Part shown: positions 25,524 to 34,936 of the stretch, in pieces
Layout: each line of letters starts with the position of its first letter
Numbering within the stretch: the stretch's first letter is position 1
DNA from: Algoriphagus boseongensis
GTDB taxonomy: Bacteria > Bacteroidota > Bacteroidia > Cytophagales > Cyclobacteriaceae
DNA length: 64,000 nt
Direction of reading: 5' to 3'
Assembly: GCF_004362805.1 (NCBI RefSeq)
Contig: NZ_SNYF01000005.1
Location: forward strand, 1,477,676 to 1,541,675
The notes under the pieces: model-generated
Seen by the model: the letters and a program-made list of their open reading frames with translations, nothing else
Told to the model about the DNA's origin: nothing
Database searches by the model: none
Position numbers and translations under genes: made by a program

Positions 25524-26131
25524 ATCAAGCCAATCCAATTGGAATGAATCGCTCATTCCCCTGCTTGAAAACCTTGAAAAAAGATGAAACCATTTTTCAT
25601 CAAAATGAGGAATTCAAAGGCTATTACCTGGTCAAATCCGGATTGGTAAAAACCATTCGCGCACATGAATCTGGAGCTAGGGCTATCCTTTCTTTCAAAA
25701 TTCAGGGAGAACTGATGGGTGAACTAGTAGAAACTGAGCATGGGAAAAAGCATTCCTATTCTGCAATCGCCTTGGAAGAAAATTCAGTTGTCGAGCTTAT
25801 TCCATTTGAGGATCCTAGTCATTTGAAATTGCTGAGAATTCTGGAAAATCTTCAATTGGAAATCCTACAGGCCAGAACAAGACTGGAAAGGATTCTTTTT
25901 CAAGATGCAGAGCAAAGAATCAAGCTTACTCTAAAGGACCTTGCTTTAAGAATGGGAAGAAATTTTGGAGGAGAAACCCTTCTAAAACTTCCAGTAACCC
26001 ATGAGGATTTGGCAATTCTGACGGACACCAGCCGGCAAACCGTAAGCATGGTCCTATCCGGACTAAAATCTCAAAATAAAATCACATATAGCAGAGGTCG
26101 AATCCTCTTTAGAAATCTAGAAACCTTTTAA
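25520..26131 (+). CDS. Crp/Fnr-family transcriptional regulator
   Basis: A 203-residue protein with an N-terminal cyclic nucleotide-binding-like beta-roll (FHQNEEFKGYYLVKSGLVKTI, ILSFKIQGELMGELVE), a long dimerisation helix (about 105-130) and a Crp-type winged HTH (LPVTHEDLAILTDTSRQTVSMVLSGLK, about 150-176). No Fnr-type cysteine cluster is present; only one Cys is seen near the start. The cAMP-binding Arg-Ser pocket is not obvious, so the ligand is unknown. It lies inside the DM13/barrel operon, overlapping the barrel gene by 4 bp, and so is probably the local regulator. Confidence 0.88.
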   Translation: MNQANPIGMNRSFPCLKTLKKDETIFHQNEEFKGYYLVKSGLVKTIRAHESGARAILSFKIQGELMGELVETEHGKKHSYSAIALEENSVVELIPFEDPSHLKLLRILENLQLEILQARTRLERILFQDAEQRIKLTLKDLALRMGRNFGGETLLKLPVTHEDLAILTDTSRQTVSMVLSGLKSQNKITYSRGRILFRNLETF

Positions 26132-26143
26132 TTTCAATCAGAT

Positions 26144-26593
26144 ATGAAAAATTACCTAAAACTTGCAAGTTTAGCCTTAGTGCTTTCTCTTTTAGTAAGC
26201 TGCGGAAGTGAGGATGGAAATCCTAGTGCTCCAGATGACAACACCATGGTTATGGGTCAGTTGGATCTAATTAAATCAGGAACCTTGACCGCCCAAAGTT
26301 CCACCAATACCATTGGAACGGTTTCAATCGTTAAGGATAATGCTGGTAAATACTTCCTGAGACTTTCAGAAAATTTCACGACTAAATTTAGCACAGGAAC
26401 AGTTACAGTCTATTTGGCCACTTCCCAAACGCTTAACCTTAATTCTTCCAGTACCTTTCAATTGGTTTCCATTGTAGGAAAACCTGGGGAGCAATTCTTT
26501 GCTTTACCCGGCCTTCCAGATTCGAAGTTTAACCATGCCATCATTTGGTGTGGAGCCGCTGCAATTCCTTTTGGATTTGCACCCTTGAATTAA
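26144..26593 (+). CDS. DM13-like domain lipoprotein (second paralogue)
   Basis: A 149-residue lipoprotein with the lipobox in LLVSCGSED (Cys about residue 20). It has the same length and plan as the protein at 24183: NTIGTVSIVKDNAGKYFLRLSENFTTKF, GTVTVYLATS, GKPGEQFFALPG, FNHAIIWCGAAAIPFGFAPL. The conserved Cys of the DM13 fold is kept. It follows the Crp-type gene after 12 bp and ends the operon just before the palindromic element at 26616. Two copies flanking a barrel and a regulator point to a duplicated functional unit, perhaps exchanging partners on the barrel. Confidence 0.8.
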   Translation: MKNYLKLASLALVLSLLVSCGSEDGNPSAPDDNTMVMGQLDLIKSGTLTAQSSTNTIGTVSIVKDNAGKYFLRLSENFTTKFSTGTVTVYLATSQTLNLNSSSTFQLVSIVGKPGEQFFALPGLPDSKFNHAIIWCGAAAIPFGFAPLN

Positions 26594-26615
26594 GAAATGC
26601 CCTAAAACTGAAATA

Positions 26616-26734
26616 GAGGATGTCTCATCAATAGTTTCTTTGTCAGCCTGAGCGGAGTCGAAGGCATTTTCCAACATTCTGGACAACATTTCGACTTCGC
26701 TCAATTTGACAAACCTTGCTTTTGAGACAGCCTC
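26616..26734. repeat. MITE/REP-like palindromic element
   Basis: The ends GAGGATGTCTCA (26616-26627) and TGAGACAGCCTC (26723-26734) are inverted repeats with one mismatch. Inside, TGTCAGCCTGAGCGGAGTCGA and TCGACTTCGCTCAATTTGACA form a second inverted repeat. The inner part is related to the repeat at 38911. A T run follows 26734, so it may also end both convergent transcripts. No coding capacity. Confidence 0.8.
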
Positions 26735-26761
26735 TTTTTTTATGTCTTCGAAATCAATCTT

Positions 26762-28210
26762 TTAAGCTGGAAGGACAAACTGGAACTCTGTATAAGAAAC
26801 AGAATCCGACTCCAATTGGATCTGAGTCCCATGGATCTCCAGGATCTTTTTAACTATTGCCAAGCCTAATCCAGACCCTTCGATTCCTTTGTAATCTTTG
26901 TCCACCTTGTAGTATCGGTCAAAGATGGAATCCAAGTCCTCTTTGGGAATACCTGTCCCAGAATTTTTCACACGGATCAAAACACCACCAGGTGCTGCAC
27001 AAGCTTCCAATTCAATTTCACCGCTTGGGGGAGTATATTTTACAGCATTGTCCAAAAGATTCTGAATCACACGATCCATCAAGTACAAGTCCGCTTGAAC
27101 CGGTGGAAGATCAGGGCAAATGCTGGATTTAATCTGAATTTCTTTGGTTCCTGCCAGCAATTCATACTTAAGGCTAGAGTCAAAAATCAACTCCTGAATC
27201 TTCAATCTTTCCATTTTAACGGGCATTTGGCCCGAATCAAGCTTGGACAAATCAAACAGGTCTCCTACCAGCTTGGTCAGCTTATCAACTGAGTTAAGGA
27301 TGATTTTATAATACCTCGCCTTTTCCTCAGGGGTCAGTTTATCCTCTCTCATTTGGAGAGTTTCCACATAACCGTTGATTATAGCCAAAGGATTCCTGAG
27401 ATCGTGAGAAACATTCGCAATCAATTCCTTGCGAAGGGTATCTACGTTTTTGAGCTCCTCAATATTTTTCACCAAAGTATCCGCCATAGAATTAAAGGTT
27501 TTTCCCAACATGGCTAAATCGGAATCAGAGGAAGCTTCAGGAACCCTTGCCAAAAGATTTCCTTCCTTAAACTCCTCTACGGTATCCACTACTTTTCTCA
27601 AATGTCTGGTCAACCAGGCGATCAATACTAACCCAATCAACAAACCAACCACTAAAGTGATCAGGACGGAATTCAGGGAAAGTCTCATCCAGTACGAACC
27701 CAAAAGTTGAGCACTGATGGAATCAAATTTTTCACTCTCTAAAGTGATGTAGACATAGCCTTGAAGGATGTCATTCTCATAGACAGGAGCTGCCGAAAAA
27801 ACAGAAAAGCCACCTGGATTTCTGGGATCCTCACCCAAAACAAATTCCTCTCCTTGAGTATCAATAAATTGCTTGACTGGGTTGATGTCCACTGACTTCA
27901 ATTTTACCAACTGATCCAGAACTACATAGGAAAGGATTTCTCCTTGAGGATTTAATAAGTAAACCTCAATTCCGGGGTTTACCGCCATCATGGAATGCAT
28001 GATCACCCCCAGCGCTTCCTCATTTACCTGACCATCTTTGAAAGGATTGACTTCCTTGATCAAGTAGGTGGCAACATCAGAGTTTAACTTTTGTGTGGTT
28101 TCCTGATAATACTCCTGAGCATTTTTGGTGGTGATGTAAACGTAGGAGGCCCCTACGAGCAACAAGACCAAAATGAAGGAAAGAGAGATTCTCCAATATA
28201 AACTTTTCAT
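26762..28210 (-). CDS. Sensor histidine kinase (HAMP-HisKA-HATPase)
   Basis: A 482-residue membrane kinase. The first membrane helix is at about 7-27, a periplasmic sensor part of about 145 residues follows (GVIMHSMMAVNPGIEVYLLNPQGEI, a PAS/Cache-like strand pattern), and a second helix is at about 174-197. HAMP spans about 198-250. HisKA has the phospho-acceptor His in LIANVSHDLRNPLAIINGY (about 270). HATPase_c shows the N box NLLDNAVKYTP and the G boxes GTGIPKEDLDSIFDRYYK and GSGLGLAIVKKI. It lies 10 bp behind its response regulator gene, hence one operon. The ligand is unknown. Confidence 0.92.
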   Translation of the reverse strand: MKSLYWRISLSFILVLLLVGASYVYITTKNAQEYYQETTQKLNSDVATYLIKEVNPFKDGQVNEEALGVIMHSMMAVNPGIEVYLLNPQGEILSYVVLDQLVKLKSVDINPVKQFIDTQGEEFVLGEDPRNPGGFSVFSAAPVYENDILQGYVYITLESEKFDSISAQLLGSYWMRLSLNSVLITLVVGLLIGLVLIAWLTRHLRKVVDTVEEFKEGNLLARVPEASSDSDLAMLGKTFNSMADTLVKNIEELKNVDTLRKELIANVSHDLRNPLAIINGYVETLQMREDKLTPEEKARYYKIILNSVDKLTKLVGDLFDLSKLDSGQMPVKMERLKIQELIFDSSLKYELLAGTKEIQIKSSICPDLPPVQADLYLMDRVIQNLLDNAVKYTPPSGEIELEACAAPGGVLIRVKNSGTGIPKEDLDSIFDRYYKVDKDYKGIEGSGLGLAIVKKILEIHGTQIQLESDSVSYTEFQFVLPA

Positions 28211-28220
28211 GGCGGGAGAT

Positions 28221-28919
28221 TTAGAGTTCGTCGTTAAATCGATATCCCACTCCCCAAGTGGTCAGGATATAGGAAGGATTATTTGCATCGGCTTCGATCT
28301 TGGCTCGAAGCCGATTGATATGGGCATTCACGGTATGTTCATACCCGCTGAAATCATAGCCCCAGATTAATTCCAGTAATTCACCTCGGGAATAACTTCT
28401 TCCTGGATTTTTAGCCATGAGATAGAGTAAATCAAATTCTTTCGGGGTCAATTCAATCCGCTTATTTCCAAAAAGCACCTTTCGCTTTTCCAGATCAATT
28501 TCCAGCTGCCCAAATCTGAGCGTGGATTTTTCTTTTGAAGAAGCCAATCGCATCAATTCCTGTCTTCTCAAAATTGCCTTTACTCTGGCGAGAAATTCCC
28601 GGATTTTGAATGGCTTAGTCAGATAATCGTCAGCTCCGGATTCTAGGCCCATGATCTTATCGATTTCCTCAGACTTGGCGGTGAGCATTAAAATGGGGGT
28701 AAAAACTTCCAAAGCCCTCAATTTTTGACAAATGCTGATCCCATCCATATCAGGAAGCATCACATCCAAAACCAATAAATCAAGCTCTTCGGATCGGGCT
28801 TTTTCGAAACCACGCCTGCCATTATCACACACTTCCACTTGATAATCCAAATCCTGGAGATGAAGGAGTAAAAGTTGATTGATATTGGGATCGTCTTCGA
28901 CGACAAGGATTTTTTTCAT
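28221..28919 (-). CDS. OmpR-family response regulator
   Basis: A 232-residue regulator. The receiver domain (1-115) has the acidic pair EDD (8-10), the phospho-acceptor Asp in LLVLDVMLPDMDG (about 52), Thr in MLTAKS and Lys in DYLTKPFKIREF. The C-terminal winged helix (about 130-230) has IELTPKEFDLLYLMAKNPG and YEHTVNAHINRLRAKIE. It is transcribed with the kinase gene at 26762. Upstream of its ATG are two GTGA repeats spaced by 11 bp, the layout of OmpR-type sites, so autoregulation is likely. The same pair is found before the DM13 operon at 24183. Confidence 0.93.
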   Translation of the reverse strand: MKKILVVEDDPNINQLLLLHLQDLDYQVEVCDNGRRGFEKARSEELDLLVLDVMLPDMDGISICQKLRALEVFTPILMLTAKSEEIDKIMGLESGADDYLTKPFKIREFLARVKAILRRQELMRLASSKEKSTLRFGQLEIDLEKRKVLFGNKRIELTPKEFDLLYLMAKNPGRSYSRGELLELIWGYDFSGYEHTVNAHINRLRAKIEADANNPSYILTTWGVGYRFNDEL

Positions 28920-28957
28920 GCTTAGTCCAATAAGTCAAGAAAACTAAAAGTAAATGT

Positions 28958-28973
28958 TCACGAAAGTATCACA
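28958..28973 (-). promoter_or_regulatory. Possible OmpR-type site: 11-bp-spaced GTGA repeats upstream of the response regulator
   Basis: Read on the minus strand: TGTGA (28973-28969) and CGTGA (28962-28958), 11 bp apart, with CTTT directly before the second CGTGA as in the site at 24117. It lies 39 bp upstream of the start codon at 28919. Confidence 0.45.
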
Positions 28974-29116
28974 TTGACTTTTTTCTTTTGAAAATGTGCC
29001 TTTAAAGACAGATCGGGTACTTAACAGAATTATCCTCCAATTCCCATTTTCCTCATTTTATTTGGTGATCCTGGAAATCGACAATTGATGAATTCGAGGT
29101 TCTTCACAAATGGAAT

Positions 29117-29146
29117 TGGCAGGAAGACGATTAATTCTATCTTTGC
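29117..29146 (+). promoter_or_regulatory. Bacteroidota-type promoter of the pyrophosphatase gene
   Basis: TTG (29117-29119), a 19-bp spacer and TATCTTTG (29139-29146), a perfect match to the TAnnTTTG -7 box. Transcription should start near 29153, leaving a leader of about 35 nt before ATG at 29188. The rest of 28974-29116 shows no gene. Confidence 0.8.
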
Positions 29147-29187
29147 CGAATTATTAATTCAAAACCCAAATTGAATCACTATATATT

Positions 29188-31407
29188 ATGGAACAAGCGC
29201 TTATTTACGTAGTCCCTGCGCTGGGATTGGTAGGCTTGCTAGCCATGGCGGTTAAATCTGCATGGGTGAGCAAGCAACAAACAGGAGATGCCAACATGGT
29301 AGAACTCTCCGGCTACATTGCCAAAGGTGCAATGGCGTTTTTGAAAGCTGAATGGAAAATCCTCGGCTACTTTGCTGTAATCGCCGGTATTTTATTGGCT
29401 TGGTCTGGAACTTTGGTTGAAACCTCCAGCCCGGTTATCGCCATTTCTTTCGTAATCGGAGCATTTTTCTCTGCATTGGCTGGCTACATCGGGATGAAAA
29501 TCGCCACCAAAGCAAACGTTCGTACCACACAAGCTGCTAGAACTAGCTTAAAGCAAGCACTAAAGGTTTCATTTACAGGAGGATCTGTAATGGGTCTTGG
29601 TGTAGCAGGTCTGGCTGTTTTGGGTCTTGGATCCCTGTTTATCATTTTCTACCAACTTTATGTAGTCTCTGTAGGTGCCGGCGTGAATGGCATCGAAATG
29701 GAGAAAGCACTTGAAGTATTGGCTGGTTTCTCTCTTGGAGCTGAATCCATTGCTCTTTTTGCCCGTGTGGGTGGTGGTATTTATACCAAAGCTGCTGACG
29801 TAGGAGCTGACCTTGTAGGTAAAGTAGAAGCTGGAATTCCTGAGGATGACGTTCGTAACCCAGCCACCATCGCTGATAACGTAGGTGATAACGTTGGTGA
29901 CGTGGCAGGTATGGGAGCTGACTTGTTCGGTTCTTATGTAGCGACCATTTTGGCTACCATGGTATTGGGACGAGAAATCGTTTCTTTGGATAACTTCGGA
30001 GGAATCGCTCCTATCCTATTGCCAATGGTTTTGGCTGGTTTGGGAATCATCTTCTCTATCATGGGTATGGCTTTCGTGACCATCAAGGATGACAAAGGTG
30101 ATGTTCAAAAAGCCCTTAACATGGGTAACTGGTCATCTATCATTTTTACTGGGATCGCTTCTTTCTTCATCGTAAGGCACATGCTTCCGGAGACCTTGTC
30201 AATCAGAGGTTATGAATTCACCAATATGGACGTTTTCTATGCGATCATTTTGGGATTGGTTGTAGGTACTTTGATGTCCATCATCACAGAATACTATACT
30301 GCAATGGGCAAGCGCCCCGTGTTATCTATCATTAAGCAATCTGCTACAGGTCACGCAACCAATATCATTGGTGGACTTTCTGTAGGTATGGAATCTACCG
30401 TCCTTCCTATCCTAGTTTTGGCAGGTGGTATCTATGGAGCTTATGAATTTGCAGGTCTTTATGGTGTAGCGATCGCTGCAGCCGGTATGATGGCCACTAC
30501 AGCTATGCAGTTGGCAATTGACGCATTCGGACCTATCGCGGACAACGCGGGCGGTATCGCAGAGATGAGCCAGCTTCCTGAGGAAGTACGTGGACGTACC
30601 GATATCTTGGATGCTGTAGGTAACACGACTGCAGCTACCGGAAAAGGATTTGCTATTGCTTCCGCAGCTTTGACCTCTTTGGCATTATTTGCAGCATTTG
30701 TAGGAATCGCAGGAATCGACGCAATTGATATTTATAAAGCCGACGTTTTGGCTGGTTTGTTTGTGGGTGGTATGATTCCATTCATCTTCTCATCCTTGGC
30801 TATCGCTGCAGTAGGACGCGCTGCCATGGACATGGTAAACGAAGTAAGACGTCAGTTCAGAGAAATTCCTGGTATCATGGAATACAAGGCTAAGCCTGAG
30901 TATGAGAAATGCGTGGAAATTTCTACTAAAGCTTCTATCCGTGAAATGATCCTTCCTGGAGCTATCGCTTTGATCTCTCCATTGATTGTTGGTTTTGCAT
31001 TTGGCCCAGAAGTATTGGGTGGTATGCTGGCCGGTGTTACCGTATCCGGTGTATTGATGGGTATGTTCCAATCCAATGCTGGTGGTGCTTGGGATAACGC
31101 TAAGAAGTCCTTCGAAAAAGGCGTGGTCATCAATGGTGAAACTTTCTACAAGAAATCTGAGCCTCACAAAGCTTCCGTAACGGGTGATACAGTAGGTGAT
31201 CCGTTCAAAGACACTTCTGGTCCTTCCATGAACATCTTGATCAAGTTGATGTCCATCGTTGCCTTGGTGATTGCTCCTCATATTTCTGAAAAAGGACATC
31301 ACACCATGGCTGACGGATCTGAAATGATCAAGAAGGAAGTGAAAAAAGAAATCAAAATAATAGATGGTAAAAAGGTAGAAACTGAAACCGTCACTATTAC
31401 TAAATAA
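29188..31407 (+). CDS. hppA: Membrane-bound ion-translocating pyrophosphatase (K+-dependent type)
   Basis: A 739-residue integral membrane protein with about 16 helices. It hydrolyses PPi and pumps H+ and/or Na+. The active-site signature [20 protein letters not shown] (about 192-211) and [26 protein letters not shown] are present, as are the second cluster [17 protein letters not shown] and the C-terminal [12 protein letters not shown]. In [13 protein letters not shown] the residues Ala and Gly sit where K+-independent enzymes have Lys and Thr, so the K+-dependent subclass is expected. A charged tail of about 30 residues after the last helix ([18 protein letters not shown]...) is unusual. 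H+ versus Na+ specificity cannot be settled here. Confidence 0.96.
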   Translation: MEQALIYVVPALGLVGLLAMAVKSAWVSKQQTGDANMVELSGYIAKGAMAFLKAEWKILGYFAVIAGILLAWSGTLVETSSPVIAISFVIGAFFSALAGYIGMKIATKANVRTTQAARTSLKQALKVSFTGGSVMGLGVAGLAVLGLGSLFIIFYQLYVVSVGAGVNGIEMEKALEVLAGFSLGAESIALFARVGGGIYTKAADVGADLVGKVEAGIPEDDVRNPATIADNVGDNVGDVAGMGADLFGSYVATILATMVLGREIVSLDNFGGIAPILLPMVLAGLGIIFSIMGMAFVTIKDDKGDVQKALNMGNWSSIIFTGIASFFIVRHMLPETLSIRGYEFTNMDVFYAIILGLVVGTLMSIITEYYTAMGKRPVLSIIKQSATGHATNIIGGLSVGMESTVLPILVLAGGIYGAYEFAGLYGVAIAAAGMMATTAMQLAIDAFGPIADNAGGIAEMSQLPEEVRGRTDILDAVGNTTAATGKGFAIASAALTSLALFAAFVGIAGIDAIDIYKADVLAGLFVGGMIPFIFSSLAIAAVGRAAMDMVNEVRRQFREIPGIMEYKAKPEYEKCVEISTKASIREMILPGAIALISPLIVGFAFGPEVLGGMLAGVTVSGVLMGMFQSNAGGAWDNAKKSFEKGVVINGETFYKKSEPHKASVTGDTVGDPFKDTSGPSMNILIKLMSIVALVIAPHISEKGHHTMADGSEMIKKEVKKEIKIIDGKKVETETVTITK

Positions 31408-31428
31408 TCAACCCAACCAACCTTTGCT

Positions 31429-31463
31429 AAAAGCCATTCAGAATTCTGGATGGCTTTTTCTAT
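31429..31463 (+). terminator. Rho-independent terminator of hppA
   Basis: The arms AAAAGCCATTCAGAA and TTCTGGATGGCTTTTT (31429-31459) form a stem of about 14 bp with one T-G mismatch position, followed by a T-rich stretch. It ends 14 bp before the next ATG. Confidence 0.85.
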
Positions 31464-31472
31464 TTTAAGGGA

Positions 31473-32783
31473 ATGAAGAAATTTTCACTCTGGGTCATCG
31501 TTCTGGCCCTCTCCTCCTGTACCGTCCAGAAAATCAATTCCCAATTGAAAAAGTCCGAAGTTTTTTCTCAGGGGCACATGGGATTTATGCTTCAGGACCC
31601 TGGAAAGGAAAAAACCTTGGTAGAAATCAACGCTGACAAATACTTCATCCCCGCCTCCAATACCAAGATTTTCACTTTTTATACCTCCTATTCCATCTTG
31701 GGAGATGGCTTGGTCAATGGTTTAAATTATTTAGAAAGAGGGGATTCTCTGATCTTTTGGGGAACAGGCGATCCAAGTTTGCTTCATCCAGATCTGAAAA
31801 ACGATCGTGCTATCGAATTCTTAAAGGCAAGCAATAAGAATCTTTACCTGTTAGATAATTTTAATCAGGTCTCTGCTTTCGGCCCTGGATGGTCCTGGGA
31901 TTGGTATCCGTATTATTATGCTGCGGAGCGTTCTTCTTTTCCAATTTTTGGGAATATAGTTCGGTTTAAAAAAGACGCAGGAGAGCAGATTTTTTCAGTT
32001 TATCCCAATCGATTCAAGTCAGATCTTGAATCTATTCCCCAATTCGGCTCCTATCCCTTTTCTTTTTCAAGAAAAGAAAACTCAAACCGATTCCCCTATT
32101 TCCTGAGTGAGCAAGCTAAGGAGAATGCTTTCGAAGTGGATATTCCATTCATCACCTCAGCAGAATTGACAGAAAAACTTTTGGAAGAAGCTTCAGGAAA
32201 ACCAATCACGCTCATCCAATCTTCAAAATACCTCCTCGAAGAACCCAAGAAACTTCTGTCCGCTCCTGCTGATAGCATCTATGCGCAAATGATGAAAATC
32301 AGCGACAACTTCCTCGCTGAGCAGCTGCTTCTATTGGTTTCGGATCAACTCAATAACTCCATCAGCACAGCGGATGCTATCGAATATGCTAAGGAAAATC
32401 TTCTGAAGGATTTACCAGATGAACCCATTTGGGTGGATGGTTCGGGGCTTTCTGCCCGAAACATGTTTACTCCAAGATCTATCATCGCCCTGCTGGGAAA
32501 AATCCGGGAGGAAGTCCCTTTGGAGAAAATCAAAGCCTATTTTCCTGCTGGTGGAGAATCCGGGACTATACGAAACTGGTACAAAGCCGATGAAGGCCAA
32601 CCACCATACATCTATGCCAAGACTGGCTCACTGAGCATGACTACCGCGCTGAGTGGCTACTTACTTACCAAAAGCGGCAAAATTCTGCATTTCTCCTGCC
32701 TGCTAAACAATTACCAAATCCCAACCAATGACTTGAGAACGGAATTACAAAAGGTTCTCTATTTCATCCATGACCGCTATTGA
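31473..32783 (+). CDS. dacB: D-alanyl-D-alanine carboxypeptidase, S13 (PBP4/DacB) family, lipoprotein
   Basis: A 436-residue protein with a lipoprotein signal (LALSSC, Cys about residue 16). The penicillin-binding motifs are in order: SxxK in IPASNTKIFTFY (Ser about 61), SxN in KISDNFLAEQLLL (Ser about 276), KTG in IYAKTGSLSMTTALSGYL (about 385). This is the S13 family of D,D-carboxypeptidase/endopeptidases, trimming cross-links of peptidoglycan in the periplasm. It is followed by the S9 peptidase gene after one base, so they are one transcript. Confidence 0.9.
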   Translation: MKKFSLWVIVLALSSCTVQKINSQLKKSEVFSQGHMGFMLQDPGKEKTLVEINADKYFIPASNTKIFTFYTSYSILGDGLVNGLNYLERGDSLIFWGTGDPSLLHPDLKNDRAIEFLKASNKNLYLLDNFNQVSAFGPGWSWDWYPYYYAAERSSFPIFGNIVRFKKDAGEQIFSVYPNRFKSDLESIPQFGSYPFSFSRKENSNRFPYFLSEQAKENAFEVDIPFITSAELTEKLLEEASGKPITLIQSSKYLLEEPKKLLSAPADSIYAQMMKISDNFLAEQLLLLVSDQLNNSISTADAIEYAKENLLKDLPDEPIWVDGSGLSARNMFTPRSIIALLGKIREEVPLEKIKAYFPAGGESGTIRNWYKADEGQPPYIYAKTGSLSMTTALSGYLLTKSGKILHFSCLLNNYQIPTNDLRTELQKVLYFIHDRY

Positions 32784-32784
32784 T

Positions 32785-34854
32785 ATGAAAAAATCCCTCA
32801 GTTTCTTATTGCTCATTCTGCTCCCTTTTCTCCTAAATGCCCAATCCTTTACCATGGAGCAGATTGGGAAATTCAGTTTTCCATCGGAACTCATCTCCTC
32901 TCCTGTTGGCGAAAAAATCGCCTGGGCAATGTTTGAACAGGGGAAACGGAATGTCTATTTCGCAGGGGCTCCAGATTTCAACCCTGTTCGTCTTACTCAA
33001 TTCAATGAGGATGACGGACAGGAAATTACTAGTTTAAGCTTTTCCCCTGATGGAAATTGGCTGGTATTTGTCAGAGGCGGAGACCATGGAGGATATCAAT
33101 ATTCCGGAACGGTAAATCCTGACAATCTTCCCATCCCTCCTAAAGTTGAAATCTGGAAAATCAACCTCAGTTCCAAAAAGACAGAAGTCGTAACCGAGGG
33201 AGAGGATATTTCCTTGGGATTTCCTGACCAACTTTCCTTTCTGAAGGGTGGACAAGTATGGTCCACAACTCTTAGCGGTTCAGAAAAACCTACCCAGCTT
33301 TTCCAAACCAAAGGAAACGTCAACTCCGCTGAGTATTCTCCAGATGGGAAAAAATTAGCTTTTACAGTCAATCGTGGGGGACATCAATTGCTGGGGATTT
33401 ATGAAAATCAGAACACCCCAATTCAATGGATTGCTCCTTCTTTTCATCGATACATAAAGCCTACTTGGTCGCCTGATGGAAGCCAAATCGCTTTTTTCAA
33501 AGTATTGGGTGGAAATGGGGCAGCCCTTCCCCTACTCGAACCCAGACATGATCCTTGGGAAATCTGGGTAGAAGATGTAAAGTCTGGGGACGCAAAAATG
33601 CTTTGGAAAGCTCCAGAGACCTTGCGAGGATCTTTTAGAAATGGCTTTCTATCTTTTCCTAACACCAAAGAAATTGTCTTCGAATCTTATCACGAGGGTT
33701 GGCAGCATCTTTTTGCTTTAGATATCGCCAGTAAAAAAGTCCAGTCCCTGACGCCTGGAGAGTACATGGTAGAGCAGATTTCTTTAAGCAAAGATGGATC
33801 CCGAGTTGTTTTTTCAGCCAATACAGGTCCTGAAAAAGAAGACTTGGATAGAAGGCATATCGGGTCAATTGATTTATCTACCAAGAAACTGACTTGGGAA
33901 ACTACAGGCCAAGGGATTGAGGCTTATCCCGTGGTTTTGGGCAATGAAGGAAAAATAGCTTACTTCTCAGCTACCACCCAGCGTCCTCATTTGGTTGCGG
34001 TTAAAACAGGTCAAGGATCAAAAATTCTTCAGGAATCGATCATCCCAGCCGATTTTCCTCAATCCAAATTAGTGACTCCTAAGCAAGTGAGCTTTTTGGC
34101 TTCTGATGGTACCCGGGTTTATGGCCAACTCTTTGAAAAAGAAGGTGGATCAGGGAAAAAGCCCGGGGTGGTTTTTGTCCATGGCGGACCTCAGCGGCAA
34201 ATGCTTTTGGGTTGGAGCTACATGGATTATTATTCCAATACCTATGCCTACAATCAGTATCTGGCAGAAATGGGTTTTGTCGTCCTTTCAGTCAACTACC
34301 GCTTGGGAATCGGATATGGCTATGAATTTCATCGACCAGCCAATGCCTATCACCAAGGCGCTGTGGAATACCAAGACATCAAAGCTGGAGGAGAATTTCT
34401 TGCTGGCCTACCACAGGTAGATGGAGATAAAATTGGAATCTATGGAGGTAGCTATGGAGGTTATCTGACCTCACTGGCTTTAGCTAGAGATTCGGATTTA
34501 TTCAAAGTCGGAGTAGATATTCATGGAGTTCATGATTTGGATAATCGATATGCTATTCCCGATGGGTTTGAGGTCGCACCTGATTATGAAAAAGCCAAGG
34601 AAATAGCTTGGAAGTCCTCTCCTATGGCAGACCTAGCCACTTGGAAAAGCCCTGTCCTTTTTATCCATGCAGATGATGACCGCAATGTCTATGTCAGCCA
34701 AACTTCTGATTTGATCAGAAGATTTGAGGAATTGAAAAAGCCTTATGAAGCCGTAATGATCCCGGGAGACACCCATCATTGGATGAAATGGAGCAACATG
34801 GTGCGAGTGGGAAACTTGACCGCAGACTTCCTGAAAAAACATTTAATGGATTAA
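32785..34854 (+). CDS. Exported prolyl oligopeptidase-family (S9) peptidase
   Basis: A 689-residue protein with a signal peptide (MKKSLSFLLLILLPFLLNAQ). ATG 32785 was chosen because it gives this signal and lies directly behind the dacB stop. Residues about 25-400 are PD40/WD40-like repeats (FSPDGNWLVFVRGG, YSPDGKKLAFTVN, WSPDGSQIAFFK) forming the gating propeller. The C-terminal alpha/beta-hydrolase has the nucleophile in IGIYGGSYGGYLTSLAL, the Asp in HADDDRNVYV and the His in GDTHHWMKW. It would cleave short peptides in the periplasm, in the S9C/DPP-like branch. Confidence 0.92.
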   Translation: MKKSLSFLLLILLPFLLNAQSFTMEQIGKFSFPSELISSPVGEKIAWAMFEQGKRNVYFAGAPDFNPVRLTQFNEDDGQEITSLSFSPDGNWLVFVRGGDHGGYQYSGTVNPDNLPIPPKVEIWKINLSSKKTEVVTEGEDISLGFPDQLSFLKGGQVWSTTLSGSEKPTQLFQTKGNVNSAEYSPDGKKLAFTVNRGGHQLLGIYENQNTPIQWIAPSFHRYIKPTWSPDGSQIAFFKVLGGNGAALPLLEPRHDPWEIWVEDVKSGDAKMLWKAPETLRGSFRNGFLSFPNTKEIVFESYHEGWQHLFALDIASKKVQSLTPGEYMVEQISLSKDGSRVVFSANTGPEKEDLDRRHIGSIDLSTKKLTWETTGQGIEAYPVVLGNEGKIAYFSATTQRPHLVAVKTGQGSKILQESIIPADFPQSKLVTPKQVSFLASDGTRVYGQLFEKEGGSGKKPGVVFVHGGPQRQMLLGWSYMDYYSNTYAYNQYLAEMGFVVLSVNYRLGIGYGYEFHRPANAYHQGAVEYQDIKAGGEFLAGLPQVDGDKIGIYGGSYGGYLTSLALARDSDLFKVGVDIHGVHDLDNRYAIPDGFEVAPDYEKAKEIAWKSSPMADLATWKSPVLFIHADDDRNVYVSQTSDLIRRFEELKKPYEAVMIPGDTHHWMKWSNMVRVGNLTADFLKKHLMD

Positions 34855-34860
34855 TTCTTT

Positions 34861-34925
34861 GTCCACAGACCACAGTCCACGGTCAACTGACCAAAGCAGT
34901 GGACTGTGGACCGTCGACTGTTGAC
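34861..34925. repeat. Palindromic intergenic repeat (GTGGACTGTGG family)
   Basis: CCACAGTCCAC (34870-34880) and GTGGACTGTGG (34899-34909) form an 11-bp stem with an 18-nt loop; the flanks GGTCAACTG and GTCGACTGTTGAC continue the pattern. A related half occurs at 45115-45143. Non-coding, possibly a REP-type element. Confidence 0.75.
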
Positions 34926-34936
34926 TAAAAAATATC

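Noticed and set aside
30790..31302. 170-codon minus-strand open frame
   Set aside because: Antisense to the strongly conserved pyrophosphatase gene; no protein-like motifs.
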